DNA from: Paenibacillus polymyxa
GTDB lineage: Bacteria > Bacillota > Bacilli > Paenibacillales > Paenibacillaceae
Direction: 5' to 3'
Assembly (NCBI RefSeq): GCF_001719045.1
Contig: NZ_CP015423.1
Span: 3,901,001-3,965,000, forward strand
Length of the DNA: 64,000 bases
In this document: positions 27,187 to 36,245 of the stretch, piece by piece
Numbering within the stretch: the first letter of the stretch is position 1
Layout: each line of letters starts with the position of its first letter
Made by a program: the position numbers and the translations under genes
The notes under the pieces: model-generated
The model's database searches: none
What the model saw: only the letters and a program-made list of their open reading frames with translations
Told to the model about the DNA's origin: nothing

Positions 27187-28062
27187 ATGAGTATGAAAAT
27201 AAATACGAAGCTATCCGCGCTATGCATTGCGGCCACACTTATGAGCGTGGCGCAGGCCGCCGCTGCCGCGTCCGCCGTGACTGCTCCAGCGAAAGCGACG
27301 CAACCGAGCGTGGCCAGTCCGGCCGCATCCGTCCCAGCTCAGGTGCCAGCACCCGTAGCGTCTGCGCCGGCTACGACGCCAGCCCCGGCGCAAGCGCCGT
27401 CGGTTCCAGCCACCTCGACCCCGGCCGCAGCCGCAGGTTCTGCCAAAGCCGCTACACCCGCAGCTCCGTCTGCACCAGCACAGCGTCCATCCACATCGGT
27501 AGCGCCAGCGGCTGCTCCGTCCGTACCGTCGACTGTGAAGCCGTCTAAGCCGCAACAGCCGTCCACTTCGGCGCCAGCAGCCGCGGCTTCCAGCGTGAAA
27601 CCGACGCAGCTGGACAAGCTGAATCACGAGAGTGCGGTTCCGCTTGTGCTGGAGGCGCAGTCTCGTTATCAGTATGCGATCAGTGGTGGCAGCCCGGTGG
27701 GTGAGGCGTTCCAGTTGAACGGTAAAAGCTACCGCTATCTGTCCGAGGATATCGGCACGAAGACCAAGCTGATCAACTATTTGACGCAGGCCTATACCAA
27801 ACAGGCCAGTGAGCAATTTGTCGGCAAATTTTTCGTTGAAGTCAACGGCAGACTAGCTCAGTTGAACGCAGATGGCGGAAATTTGCTAGAGTTCAGCCGG
27901 GCTACGGCGAAAATGGTAACCATGACTCCGGTGAAGCGCAGCTACCTGCTGACCGTGCCTTATCCGGCAGAAACCAAGCAGGCGAATGCGAAAATCACCG
28001 TGAATTTTGAAAAGGTCGGCAGCTACTGGAGAATCAGCTCCGCGCCGCATGTCATTTTCTAA
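27187..28062 (+). CDS. Secreted Ala/Pro-rich protein with IseA-type DL-endopeptidase inhibitor domain
   Basis: The start ATG 27187 follows GGAGG, giving about 291 aa. A signal peptide ending near AQAAAAA is followed by about 125 residues of low-complexity Ala/Pro/Ser/Thr, probably a wall-spanning linker. The C-terminal domain of about 140 aa contains FQLNGKSYRYLSEDIGTKTK and IRISSAP-like strands. It resembles IseA/YoeB, which inhibits NlpC/P60 DL-endopeptidases and so dampens autolysis. IseA itself lacks such a linker, so this is an unusual cell-wall-tethered form. The family call is by pattern only. Confidence 0.65.
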   Translation: MSMKINTKLSALCIAATLMSVAQAAAAASAVTAPAKATQPSVASPAASVPAQVPAPVASAPATTPAPAQAPSVPATSTPAAAAGSAKAATPAAPSAPAQRPSTSVAPAAAPSVPSTVKPSKPQQPSTSAPAAAASSVKPTQLDKLNHESAVPLVLEAQSRYQYAISGGSPVGEAFQLNGKSYRYLSEDIGTKTKLINYLTQAYTKQASEQFVGKFFVEVNGRLAQLNADGGNLLEFSRATAKMVTMTPVKRSYLLTVPYPAETKQANAKITVNFEKVGSYWRISSAPHVIF

Positions 28063-28152
28063 ATTAAGATTTTGCAACAAGCTTCATATGGGGTAAAGTG
28101 ATGTTAAGGCTTGTTTCGTAAGCCCCAATTCAATGCAGGGGAGTGCTGTGCA

Positions 28153-28398
28153 ATGATGACACCCATCAAGGTAAAAGACGTTAAGGATATTGAAAAAATC
28201 AATCAAATCGTTTCGAATTATACCTATGATATCTGGATTCATGGCAAAAGCGGCATGGCAGATGCCAAATCCATTTTAGGCATGTATGTGCTGAAGCTGG
28301 ATGAACCGCTAACTCTGGTTGTACCTGACAATGTTAATCCCAAGAAGCTGTTCAAGGAGTTGGAGGAATTTATCCATTTTCCTGCTCAAGAAGGATAA
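28153..28398 (+). CDS. HPr-family protein lacking the phosphoryl-carrier histidine
   Basis: ATG 28153 is 9 bases after AGGGGAG, giving 81 aa. It has the HPr-like core with the regulatory-serine segment DAKSILGMYVLKL (Ser40, equivalent to Ser46 of HPr). The N-terminal loop does not contain the GIHARPA phosphorylation site. It therefore cannot act as a normal PTS carrier and resembles Crh-type regulators, which retain only the HPr-kinase serine. A role in catabolite control is inferred. Confidence 0.7.
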   Translation: MMTPIKVKDVKDIEKINQIVSNYTYDIWIHGKSGMADAKSILGMYVLKLDEPLTLVVPDNVNPKKLFKELEEFIHFPAQEG

Positions 28399-28435
28399 GA
28401 GGCAAGAAAGCACCTGCTCTATTACTAAAATAACG

Positions 28436-28477
28436 CAAAGAAGCCGTGGAACCTAAGTCCCACGGCTTCTTTTTTTA
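28436..28477. terminator. Bidirectional terminator between the HPr-like and FNT genes
   Basis: The arms AAGAAGCCGTGG and CCACGGCTTCTT carry a T-run on the plus side and lie at the convergent gene ends. Confidence 0.8.
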
Positions 28478-29263
28478 GTGTTCTTTCTCGTCCAAAAACG
28501 GGAGATTCACCGAATAGTACATAACCCCCATAAGCAGCACGCCGCCAACCAGATTTCCGAGCGTGACCGGAACGAGATTATGGATCACGCCAGCGACAGA
28601 AACCGTACCCGGATGATCCAGCACGAGCGCAATGGCGAAAGTACACATATTAGCCACACTATGCTCATATCCCGAAATGAAAAAGCAGAACACAAACAGC
28701 ATCATGGCAAACATCTTTGCGCCATTTTCCTTCATAAACATTGGAACAAAAAAGGCAAGACATACCAGCCAATTACACAAAATAGCTCGGAAGAATAGCT
28801 GCATTGCAGGCGCTTCCATTTTATGCTCAACCACGCTCAGTAGAAAGCTGTTCACGCTGGAGGAGTCAAACAGCCCGGTCAAGTAAATAAGGAGCGCAAA
28901 TACCCCCGCACCCAGCAAATTACCGCCATAGCTGGCAGCCCATAATCGAAGCACCTGCCCCCAGCGCAGCTTTTTACGGAGCGCAGCATAAGTGTAATAG
29001 AAGGTGTTACCTGTAAACAAATCCCCGCCGCCGTAAGCGATCAGAATGATGGCCGCTCCGAACGTGAGTGCCGCCATGGGATAAGTGAATGGAGAATGCT
29101 CCATGTAAAAAAAGTTGCCCGTCTTGAAGGCTACAATAACGCCGAACCCGATGAACATACTCGCCAGCATGGAACGTGCCAAATACCGGAGTAGGCTCTG
29201 CTTGTAAATTTTGTACTTCTTCATGGCTAGCTGTTCGACATTGCGTAAGCCTTCCGTCTCCAT
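28475..29263 (-). CDS. Formate/nitrite transporter (FNT) family channel
   Basis: The protein is about 262 aa with six membrane segments and FNT landmarks: LARSMLASMFIGFGVIVAF near the N-terminus, YGGGDLFTGNTFYYTYA (the pore loop between helices 2 and 3) and CNWLVCLAFFVPM. FNT pentamers conduct formate, nitrite or hydrosulfide. Without neighbours the ion is undetermined. ATG 29263 is preferred to TTG 29275, since the AGGAGG site overlaps the latter. Confidence 0.88.
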   Translation of the reverse strand: METEGLRNVEQLAMKKYKIYKQSLLRYLARSMLASMFIGFGVIVAFKTGNFFYMEHSPFTYPMAALTFGAAIILIAYGGGDLFTGNTFYYTYAALRKKLRWGQVLRLWAASYGGNLLGAGVFALLIYLTGLFDSSSVNSFLLSVVEHKMEAPAMQLFFRAILCNWLVCLAFFVPMFMKENGAKMFAMMLFVFCFFISGYEHSVANMCTFAIALVLDHPGTVSVAGVIHNLVPVTLGNLVGGVLLMGVMYYSVNLPFLDEKEH

Positions 29264-29352
29264 ATTTAAGGACAACCTCCTATTTTCTCATATGTAAGTC
29301 TTTAAACAGACTTTATTTTTTCCGAAACATGTCCAGTCTATCAGCAATCCTG

Positions 29353-30135
29353 TTAGCTTAACAAACCAAGTTTTTGCAGTCCGTACAAAATACCGTCTTC
29401 ATCTGCGCGTTTTGTGACCATTTTAGCTGCGGCTTTGGCTTCATCACAGCCGTTGCCCATCGCGACGCTGTTATGTATAGCTGTCAGCATCTCCACATCA
29501 TTTAAGCCATCGCCAAAGGCGTATTGATTTTGATCGGCAATGCCCAGTCTGGACGTAATTTCGCGGATGCCCTTCGCTTTGGAGCCAGAATGAGGAACAA
29601 CGTCCACAGAACTCGGATGCCAGCGCACAAAGTCAAACGCCTTGAATACCGCTTCATAGAAAGGCTCTTCTTCTGCTGTACACATCAACAGCGTCTGATA
29701 AATATCTCTTCCTTGGAAATAGAGTGGATCGTATCCAACTGAAATCTTGGCCTTAAGCGTTTGGACCGATCTCTCCACAAGCTCATCGTTAGGGATATTG
29801 GCCTTCATATCCATATGATCCATATATACGAGAGCATGATTATGTGTGAGAGCCAGGTCGGTCATCGCTTGCAACGCTTCTCTGTTCAGCGGATTGGTAG
29901 CGACCACTTCCCCGCGAAGCACGACATATTGCCCATTAAAGCTGACGTAGGAGTCAATTTCCAACTGCTCGCGAATATCTTTAAACATAAAAGGCGCACG
30001 GCCTGTTGCGATGGCCACCTCATGTCCCAGATCTTTCAAAGCAAAGACGGCTTTTTCTGCCGTTAACGGCATTTTCTTGTCATCGTCCAGTAACGTACCG
30101 TCGATATCAAAAAAGATAATTTTTTTGTCTGACAT
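29353..30135 (-). CDS. Cof-type HAD-IIB sugar-phosphate phosphatase
   Basis: The protein has motif I FFDIDGTLLDD (nucleophile Asp), the VAIATGRAPFM motif II region, and motif IV FGDGLNDVEML followed by VAMGNGCDEAKAAA, all canonical for Cof-type phosphatases. They dephosphorylate sugar phosphates or related small metabolites. ATG 30135 is chosen because AGGTG is 7 bases upstream, so the longer frame to 30156 is less likely. Confidence 0.9.
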   Translation of the reverse strand: MSDKKIIFFDIDGTLLDDDKKMPLTAEKAVFALKDLGHEVAIATGRAPFMFKDIREQLEIDSYVSFNGQYVVLRGEVVATNPLNREALQAMTDLALTHNHALVYMDHMDMKANIPNDELVERSVQTLKAKISVGYDPLYFQGRDIYQTLLMCTAEEEPFYEAVFKAFDFVRWHPSSVDVVPHSGSKAKGIREITSRLGIADQNQYAFGDGLNDVEMLTAIHNSVAMGNGCDEAKAAAKMVTKRADEDGILYGLQKLGLLS

Positions 30136-30333
30136 GTCCATACACCTGACTTTCAATAATGTATTGTCGAAATGAACTCATATGGATTCATTATATCAAA
30201 GGAACTGCTTCTGAATACACAAATACGTATAAATCCTCATGAATGTCCGACCTCTATAGCTTACAATATGAAATAAGGATTACTGTAAAATATAATTTCT
30301 ATCTCCTATTTTCTTAGATGGGATGTGATCACC

Positions 30334-31365
30334 ATGACAAAAATCCAAGTCACACCGGAGCAGCTGGACAACGTGGCCTCCCAATTTGCCAATGCCCACG
30401 GCACACTGTATAACCAGTTAAACGGCCTGGATAGCACAATGAACCGCCTTCACAGCCAGTGGGATGGTATGGAGAGAAATCGTTTTTATAATGACTATCG
30501 TACGGCTAAATATACACTTTCTTCGGTATTAAATAAGGTTCAATCCATTGAAATTGAGCTGAAAAGCATCGCTTCGAAGTTTAGAAATGCGGATGGTGAA
30601 AGCACACGTGGCTTCTGGACAGCCCTAGCAGCGGCAATGAACGCTAGCGCAGCGCTGGCAGGCAGTGGAGAGGCTGGAGATCATGGTGGAGAAATTGCCA
30701 AGCCGCCCAAAAACATAGACGAATGGGATCAGGCAGACGCGGATAAATATCATCAATATGAGGAACTACTGAAAAACGCCGAGGCCATCGGCGACAAGCA
30801 GGTTATGCAGAAAATTCACGACCAGATGAATGTCCTGCAGCTGCAATATGAAGACTCGGTTACCCGTACAGATTACAATACAGGAGAGACCTCTAAGATC
30901 ACATCCGATTCCCTTGTCGCTGTCACCGAACTGACAGGTAAAGACGGAAGCAAGACGGATATATCTATAGATAAAAAAGGGAATGTTGTGAGTTACGAGC
31001 AAAATACGGATAAATACGATTACTGGGTCCAAAAGCATACCCAATCCGCCGGAGAGCACGCTCTAGGTAAAACGGCCCAGACCGTCACCGGATATGGAAT
31101 AGGTCTTATTTTGTCGCGCGGGGCTGGTGTTAGTGGAGCAGGTTCGGGCATCGGTTCTGGCGCAGCCTCCGGCTGGGGGGAACACGTCGTCGGCATTGGT
31201 GGCGGCATGCTCAGTGACAAAGTACTTTTCTCTGTACCCGATGAGGGCGAAACCCGTACCATGATCTACCGAACGAATAAAGAAACGGGACATATTGAAA
31301 ATATGGTCGTTGTCACCAAAGGTGAGAATGAAATGGAGTATCGCTATTGGGAGGATTATAACTAG
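30334..31365 (+). CDS. WXG100-family protein with long C-terminal glycine-zipper extension
   Basis: ATG 30334 gives 343 aa. Residues 1-100 form a WXG100/ESAT-6-type helical hairpin with the turn motif HSQWDGMER (Trp43-Gly45). A charged central region follows, then a Gly/Ala/Ser-rich zipper (GAGVSGAGSGIGSGAASGWG) that could insert into a membrane, and a C-terminal beta-rich tail. The domain order is like type VII secretion effectors. No ESX machinery, chaperone or immunity gene lies nearby, so it is an orphan. Toxin activity is not demonstrated. Confidence 0.7.
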   Translation: MTKIQVTPEQLDNVASQFANAHGTLYNQLNGLDSTMNRLHSQWDGMERNRFYNDYRTAKYTLSSVLNKVQSIEIELKSIASKFRNADGESTRGFWTALAAAMNASAALAGSGEAGDHGGEIAKPPKNIDEWDQADADKYHQYEELLKNAEAIGDKQVMQKIHDQMNVLQLQYEDSVTRTDYNTGETSKITSDSLVAVTELTGKDGSKTDISIDKKGNVVSYEQNTDKYDYWVQKHTQSAGEHALGKTAQTVTGYGIGLILSRGAGVSGAGSGIGSGAASGWGEHVVGIGGGMLSDKVLFSVPDEGETRTMIYRTNKETGHIENMVVVTKGENEMEYRYWEDYN

Positions 31366-31407
31366 GTCTTGAGCTGTGAACGATGATAACGTGAATAGGA
31401 GTATCTA

Positions 31408-31498
31408 TAAAATCTACAGTCTTTTTTTCTGGAACAGGTGAGCGGCAGTTGGAAACTGTCAACTCGCTAGCTGGAGAAGTCTGTAGATTTTTTTGTTT
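31408..31498 (+). ncRNA. Long nested hairpin with T-run after the WXG100 gene
   Basis: AAAATCTACAG pairs perfectly with CTGTAGATTTT about 75 bases downstream, and T-runs follow both arms. Inside lies a second stem CAGTT-GGA-AACTG enclosed by AGCG/CGCT. It may be a large terminator or a structured RNA. No coding frame explains it. Confidence 0.45.
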
Positions 31499-31512
31499 AC
31501 CAATTTTTTCGG

Positions 31513-31570
31513 AGTTGGTGAGAGGCACAGTGCTTCTGTTAAATTGGAAGGCTGTGCCTTTCTATCAACT
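31513..31570 (+). terminator. Second hairpin between the WXG100 gene and the ter locus
   Basis: AGTTG...AGGCACAG pairs with CTGTGCCT...CAACT around a 20-base loop. The T content following is modest. Confidence 0.45.
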
Positions 31571-31795
31571 CTACCATTTCACAGACTTGCAATTGGGGTA
31601 CCAAATGATGGATGATAGAAGAGGGGATTTTATGTAGAAAATAGGGCTAAAGATAGAGAGGATACCAAGAATAAATAGATCGTATTTACCGTATTTTTGT
31701 ATATTATTGTAGAAAAAGATCGTAATTCAGGTTATAGTAAAGGAAGAAATTAACTAGGATGCATTTTACTCAAATACGTAATTGTGGAGGTAACC

Positions 31796-32242
31796 ATGAG
31801 TACATTTAAAAATTGGCTGAATACAACTAAAAAAGGACTTGGAGACCAAGTTAAAAAATTTAAGAATAAAGATTTTATGGAAGCTGTTGTTGCAGGTTGT
31901 GCATTAGTAGCTTTTGCTGACGGTACGATTAGTCCAGAAGAGAAAACAAAAATGGCCGGATACATAAATATCAGTGAAGAATTGAAAGTGTTTGATATGG
32001 GTGAGGTCATTAACCGTTTCAATCACTATGTAGCGAACTTTGAATTTTCACCTCAAATCGGTAAACAGGAAGCACTGAAGGCGATTGGTAAATTGAATGG
32101 CAAGCCTGAAGTAGGCCGACTCGTCGTTGGCGTATGTAGCGCTATTGGCGCAGCTGATGGTGACTTTGATGCCAATGAGCAGCGAATTGTGGCTGAGATT
32201 TGCGGCGCGCTTGGTTTGAATCCGTCTGAATTTAGTCTGTAA
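31796..32242 (+). CDS. terB: TerB-family tellurite resistance protein
   Basis: The 148-aa protein is all-helical with two TerB acidic motifs, FADGTISPEEKTKM and AADGDFDANEQRIV, thought to bind metal. ATG 31796 follows GTGGAGG; the GTG in that site should not be taken as the start. TerB is part of Ter stress systems and associates with TerC at the membrane. It is the first gene of the ter locus. Confidence 0.92.
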   Translation: MSTFKNWLNTTKKGLGDQVKKFKNKDFMEAVVAGCALVAFADGTISPEEKTKMAGYINISEELKVFDMGEVINRFNHYVANFEFSPQIGKQEALKAIGKLNGKPEVGRLVVGVCSAIGAADGDFDANEQRIVAEICGALGLNPSEFSL

Positions 32243-32270
32243 ATTTTACGGAAGGGAGGTGTGTTAATCA

Positions 32271-32864
32271 GTGGCTGTAATTAATCTGGTCAAGGGCCAG
32301 AAAGTTGATTTGACCAAAGGCAACACAGGACTAACCAAGGTTATAGCAGGATTGGGATGGGACCCTGTACAGTCCAAAGGATTTTTTGGTATCAAGAAGC
32401 AACCGAACATTGATTGTGATGCTTCTGCCATTTTGCTGGACGCCAACGGAAAACTGACTCAGTCAGATAACGTAGTGTGTTTCCACAATAAAAAAAGTCC
32501 ATGCGGCTCTGTCGTGCATTCCGGTGATAATCTGACCGGACAAGGCGACGGTGATGATGAACAAATTGCGATTGACCTGGCACGTATTCCTGCCAATGTC
32601 GACAAAGTGCTTGTTGTTGTGAATATATATGATTGCGTAAACCGGAAACAGGATTTCGGCATGATCGAGAAGGCGTATATCCGCATTCTGGATGGTGCTA
32701 ATTCCAAGGAACTGGTGACGTTTAATTTATCTGATAATTATGAGGGGCTGACCGCACTGGTCTGTGGAGAACTCTATCGTCATAACAACGAATGGAAGTT
32801 TGCTGCAATCGGTGAAGGAACCCATGCCGTACATATTGATGTGCTGGCTCAGCGTTATATGTAA
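32271..32864 (+). CDS. TerD-family protein 1
   Basis: The 197-aa protein (GTG start) has the TerD beta-sandwich with VKGQKVDLTKGNTGLTKV and the calcium-binding acidic loop [20 protein letters not shown]. It carries IDCDASAILL in place of the DLDVSVFL of the paralogues and several extra Cys, as in TerZ-like members. It is part of the tandem TerD array, 28 bases after terB. Confidence 0.92.
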   Translation: MAVINLVKGQKVDLTKGNTGLTKVIAGLGWDPVQSKGFFGIKKQPNIDCDASAILLDANGKLTQSDNVVCFHNKKSPCGSVVHSGDNLTGQGDGDDEQIAIDLARIPANVDKVLVVVNIYDCVNRKQDFGMIEKAYIRILDGANSKELVTFNLSDNYEGLTALVCGELYRHNNEWKFAAIGEGTHAVHIDVLAQRYM

Positions 32865-32910
32865 TTTTAGTTGCTCATACAAAACTTAATGTGAAAAGGG
32901 GTTCTTACTC

Positions 32911-33486
32911 ATGGCAATTAACTTATCCAAAGGTCAAAAAATTGATTTGACGAAAACAAATCCAGGTTTGTCCAAAATTATGGTTGGACTCGGTTGGGAC
33001 ACAAACAAATACGATGGCGGTAAAGATTTTGACCTGGACGTATCCGTATTTTTGGCTAATGCGGAAGGTAAAGTAGAATCCGATAAGAACTTTGTCTTTT
33101 TTAATAACCCACAAAATGAGAACGGTTCTGTCGTTCATACAGGGGATAACCGCACAGGTGATGGCGACGGAGATGACGAGCAAATTAAAATTGATTTGGG
33201 TAGCGTGCCAGCTAACGTTGAAAAGATCGCTTTTACGATTACAATCTATGAAGCACAAGAACGCAGCCAAAACTTTGGACAAGTGTCCCGTGCTTATGCT
33301 CGTATCGTAAACGAAGCAAACAATGAAGAATTGATCCGCTTTGATCTGGGAGAAGATTTCTCGATCGAAACAGGCGTTGTTGTAGGCGAACTGTATCGTC
33401 ATAGCGGTGAGTGGAAGTTCAATGCCATTGGTAGCGGCTACCAAGATGGTCTTGCAGGACTGACACGCGATTACGGTTTGGCATAA
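32911..33486 (+). CDS. terD: TerD-family protein 2
   Basis: The 191-aa protein is a canonical TerD. It shows [30 protein letters not shown], and the complete acidic loop [20 protein letters not shown] that coordinates calcium. It is closely similar to the next gene, indicating tandem duplication. TerD proteins are cytosolic or membrane-associated calcium-binding stress proteins of uncertain biochemical action. Confidence 0.94.
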   Translation: MAINLSKGQKIDLTKTNPGLSKIMVGLGWDTNKYDGGKDFDLDVSVFLANAEGKVESDKNFVFFNNPQNENGSVVHTGDNRTGDGDGDDEQIKIDLGSVPANVEKIAFTITIYEAQERSQNFGQVSRAYARIVNEANNEELIRFDLGEDFSIETGVVVGELYRHSGEWKFNAIGSGYQDGLAGLTRDYGLA

Positions 33487-33518
33487 AAAAATCTATACAA
33501 CGAAAGCAGGTATGCGGA

Positions 33519-34100
33519 ATGACCATTAGCCTTTCCAAAGGACAACGTATTGATCTGACCAAAACGAATCCCGGCTTGACTCGTGTCGTTGTAGGTCTTG
33601 GATGGGATACGAATAAATACAGTGGTGGCGCAGACTTTGACCTGGATGCTTCGGCTTTCCTACTTTATGAAGACGGTAAAGCTAAAGCAGCGGATGATTT
33701 TGTATTTTACAACAACCCGACAGGCGGAGCAGGATCGGTTACTCATACGGGCGATAACCGCACAGGTGAGGGCGATGGGGATGACGAGCAAATCATCGTT
33801 GATTTCTCGAAGATTCCTGCGAACATCCACCGTATCGGGATCACGGTTACCATTTATGATTACGAGGCTCGCGCGCAAAACTTTGGTCAAGTGTCCAATG
33901 CTTTTGTACGTGTGGTAGATGCGGCAACAGATCGTGAAGTGCTGCGCTACGATTTGGGAGAAGATTTTTCCACCGAAACGGCCGTCGTATTCTGTGAATT
34001 TTACCGTCAGAATGCGGACTGGAAATTCCAGGCTATCGGTAGTGGCTTTGCTGGTGGATTGGGTGCGCTTGCTAAAAACTATGGCTTGGACGCTCAATAA
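33519..34100 (+). CDS. terD: TerD-family protein 3
   Basis: The 193-aa tandem paralogue of the previous gene has [30 protein letters not shown] and [20 protein letters not shown]. All calcium-site acidic residues are kept. It is followed by a hairpin terminator, so it may close the first ter transcription unit. Confidence 0.94.
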   Translation: MTISLSKGQRIDLTKTNPGLTRVVVGLGWDTNKYSGGADFDLDASAFLLYEDGKAKAADDFVFYNNPTGGAGSVTHTGDNRTGEGDGDDEQIIVDFSKIPANIHRIGITVTIYDYEARAQNFGQVSNAFVRVVDAATDREVLRYDLGEDFSTETAVVFCEFYRQNADWKFQAIGSGFAGGLGALAKNYGLDAQ

Positions 34101-34110
34101 TATCCACTTG

Positions 34111-34144
34111 GGGTGGTGTCCATAGGGCGCTACCCTTTCTTTTT
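34111..34144 (+). terminator. Terminator inside the ter locus
   Basis: GGGTGGTG pairs (with wobble) with CGCTACCC and is followed by TTTCTTTTT. Confidence 0.6.
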
Positions 34145-34202
34145 AAGCTATTACATTAGCGTACGCTGACACATGACAAACCGACAGAAAGGTGACACAA
34201 TC

Positions 34203-35468
34203 ATGGCTGTTATCGTAGTAAAGGGACAGAAGGCGGATTTGACGAAAACAAATCCGGGCCTGACCCATGTCAACGTAGGGATTGGCTGGGAGTCCCCAGC
34301 GTCTCTGGAGCTGGATACTTCGGCATTTTTGCTGGGTTCTGGAGGAAAAGTATCGGGCGATGAGGACTTAATTTTTTATAACAATCCGACCACGCCCTTT
34401 ATCACCTATTCAGACGGACAACAGTCCGGTGATAAAAAGCAATTTGCCCTTGATCTGACGCGAATTCCTGCAAATATCGAGAAGATTGCGTTTACGCTGA
34501 CGATTTATGATGCGGATCAGAAACGGCAAAATTTTGGACAGGTTCAAGGTGGGTTCATTCGTTTTGCTCATCCGGTTAGCGGAGAGGTTTTGCGGTTTAA
34601 TTTGGACAGTGGATTTACAGTGGAAACGGCGATTGTCATTGGTGAACTGTATCGTCATAACGGAGAATGGAAATTCAACGCGATTGGCGCAGGTTTTTCC
34701 GGTGGATTGGATGCGTTGTGCGTTAATTTTGGGATTGAAGTGGAAAATAATCCGGCTCCTCCCACGCCAGTGCCTACACCTCCTCCAGCGCCTCGACCAG
34801 CACCAACGCCGCCACCAGTACCACCTGCTCCGAAGCCAGAGCCATCTGCAACACCAGTGAATCTGAATTTGCGAAAAATTGAGCTGAAGAAGAAGGGCGA
34901 TACCATCAACCTGAAAAAAGGCTCAGGCGGATTGGGTGAAATCCTGATCAATCTGAACTGGAATCAGGTGCAGCAAAGCAAGGGCTTTTTCAATCGCGGT
35001 TCCAAGGGTGTGGATCTGGATCTGGGCTGCTTGTATGAGATGAAGAACGGAGATAAAGGCGTTGTGCAAGCGCTCGGGGAAGTTTTCGGTTCTCTAAATC
35101 GCTTCCCGTACATTGCTCTGGATGGCGACGACCGTACAGGCTCTGTGAAAACAGGGGAAAATCTTCGCATTAATGGTGCTAAAATTTCTGAAATTAAGCG
35201 AATTTTGGTGTTTACCTTCATCTATGAAGGAGTCACGAACTGGTCACAAGCGGACGGGGTAGTCACGCTGTACCAGAAGGATGGGCCGGACATTATCGTT
35301 CACATGAATGAACATGACAATCGCAAAGGGATGTGTGCGATTGCCATGATTCAAAATGTAAACGATGAAACGTTCAGCATTGAAAGACTCGTGCAGTTCT
35401 ATGGCGGCCATCGTGAGTTGGATCGGGCATATAACTGGGGCATGCGCTGGTCGCAGGGTAGCAAATAA
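34203..35468 (+). CDS. TerD-TerA fusion protein with proline-rich linker
   Basis: ATG 34203 follows AAAGGTGACAC at correct spacing, giving 421 aa. An N-terminal TerD-like domain (1-185) is joined by a Pro-rich linker (about 187-220) to a C-terminal TerA-like domain with LKKGSGGLGEILINLNWNQV and VDLDLGCLYEM. The N-terminal domain has lost the GDGDDE acidic loop (SDGQQSGDKKQFAL instead), so it is probably calcium-independent. The C-terminal domain retains LDGDDRTG. Confidence 0.9.
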   Translation: MAVIVVKGQKADLTKTNPGLTHVNVGIGWESPASLELDTSAFLLGSGGKVSGDEDLIFYNNPTTPFITYSDGQQSGDKKQFALDLTRIPANIEKIAFTLTIYDADQKRQNFGQVQGGFIRFAHPVSGEVLRFNLDSGFTVETAIVIGELYRHNGEWKFNAIGAGFSGGLDALCVNFGIEVENNPAPPTPVPTPPPAPRPAPTPPPVPPAPKPEPSATPVNLNLRKIELKKKGDTINLKKGSGGLGEILINLNWNQVQQSKGFFNRGSKGVDLDLGCLYEMKNGDKGVVQALGEVFGSLNRFPYIALDGDDRTGSVKTGENLRINGAKISEIKRILVFTFIYEGVTNWSQADGVVTLYQKDGPDIIVHMNEHDNRKGMCAIAMIQNVNDETFSIERLVQFYGGHRELDRAYNWGMRWSQGSK

Positions 35469-35494
35469 ATTGAATTATCGGAGGCACTCTTTTC

Positions 35495-36229
35495 ATGTTG
35501 AATGATTTGTTTAAAAATATCAGCGAAAACTACGGCCATTTCTTTTCATGGAGTGATGTTGTAGCTACGCTTACTGATCCAGTGAGTTGGGGGATTATAG
35601 GAACTCTCATTTTGCTGGAAGGACTTTTATCGGCGGATAACGCCTTGGTTCTCGCAGTTATGGTTAAACACTTACCTAAGGAACAACAGAAGAGAGCCTT
35701 ATTTTACGGGATTTTGGGTGCGTATATATTCAGGTTCCTGGCTATCGGCTTGGGTACATTCCTGATTAAGTTCACCCTGATTAAGGTACTGGGTGCGGCT
35801 TATCTGCTCTATATCGCTTATAAGGGCTTATTCAAGTCCGAAGGTGATGGAGAAGTGAAAAACAAACCTACTTCTTTTTGGAAAACCGTATTAATGGTCG
35901 AACTGATGGATATTGCCTTCAGTATTGACAGCGTCATTGCCGCTTTCGGTGTGAGCGAGAAAGTATGGGTTCTGTTCCTGGGTGGTATTCTCGGCGTTCT
36001 GATGATGCGTGGTGTTGCTCAAGTGTTCCTCAAGCTCATTGATAAATTTCCGGAACTGGAACAGACAGCCTTTATTATGATCGCCATTATCGGGGGTAAA
36101 ATGCTGGCTGCTGCTTTTGGCTTTCATATGTCGCAGGTTTTATTCTTCGGCATTTTGATTGCTGTCTTTGTAGGCACAATGGTTATCAGCTCGGCGAAAA
36201 GAAAGAAAAAGGCCGACAAAGAGGCTTAA
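35495..36229 (+). CDS. terC: TerC-family integral membrane protein
   Basis: The 244-aa protein has about seven membrane helices and TerC landmarks: LLEGLLSADNALVLAVMVKH near the N-terminus and ELMDIAFSIDSVIAAFGVS in the middle. The intramembrane acidic residues are those thought to bind or move metal ions. It ends with a basic cytosolic tail. TerC forms the membrane centre of Ter systems and may handle Mn2+ in Bacillus. It is 26 bases after the TerD-TerA gene. Confidence 0.93.
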   Translation: MLNDLFKNISENYGHFFSWSDVVATLTDPVSWGIIGTLILLEGLLSADNALVLAVMVKHLPKEQQKRALFYGILGAYIFRFLAIGLGTFLIKFTLIKVLGAAYLLYIAYKGLFKSEGDGEVKNKPTSFWKTVLMVELMDIAFSIDSVIAAFGVSEKVWVLFLGGILGVLMMRGVAQVFLKLIDKFPELEQTAFIMIAIIGGKMLAAAFGFHMSQVLFFGILIAVFVGTMVISSAKRKKKADKEA

Positions 36230-36245
36230 TGTACAAAGTATAGCG

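Noticed and set aside
27220..27816. 198-codon Arg/Gly-rich open frame antisense to the IseA-like gene
   Set aside because: It is a by-product of the Ala/Pro-rich repeat on the plus strand. No start site support.
32911..34100. Possible recent mobile duplication of terD
   Set aside because: The two genes are clearly paralogous but differ throughout and lack flanking repeats. Ordinary old tandem duplication is sufficient.
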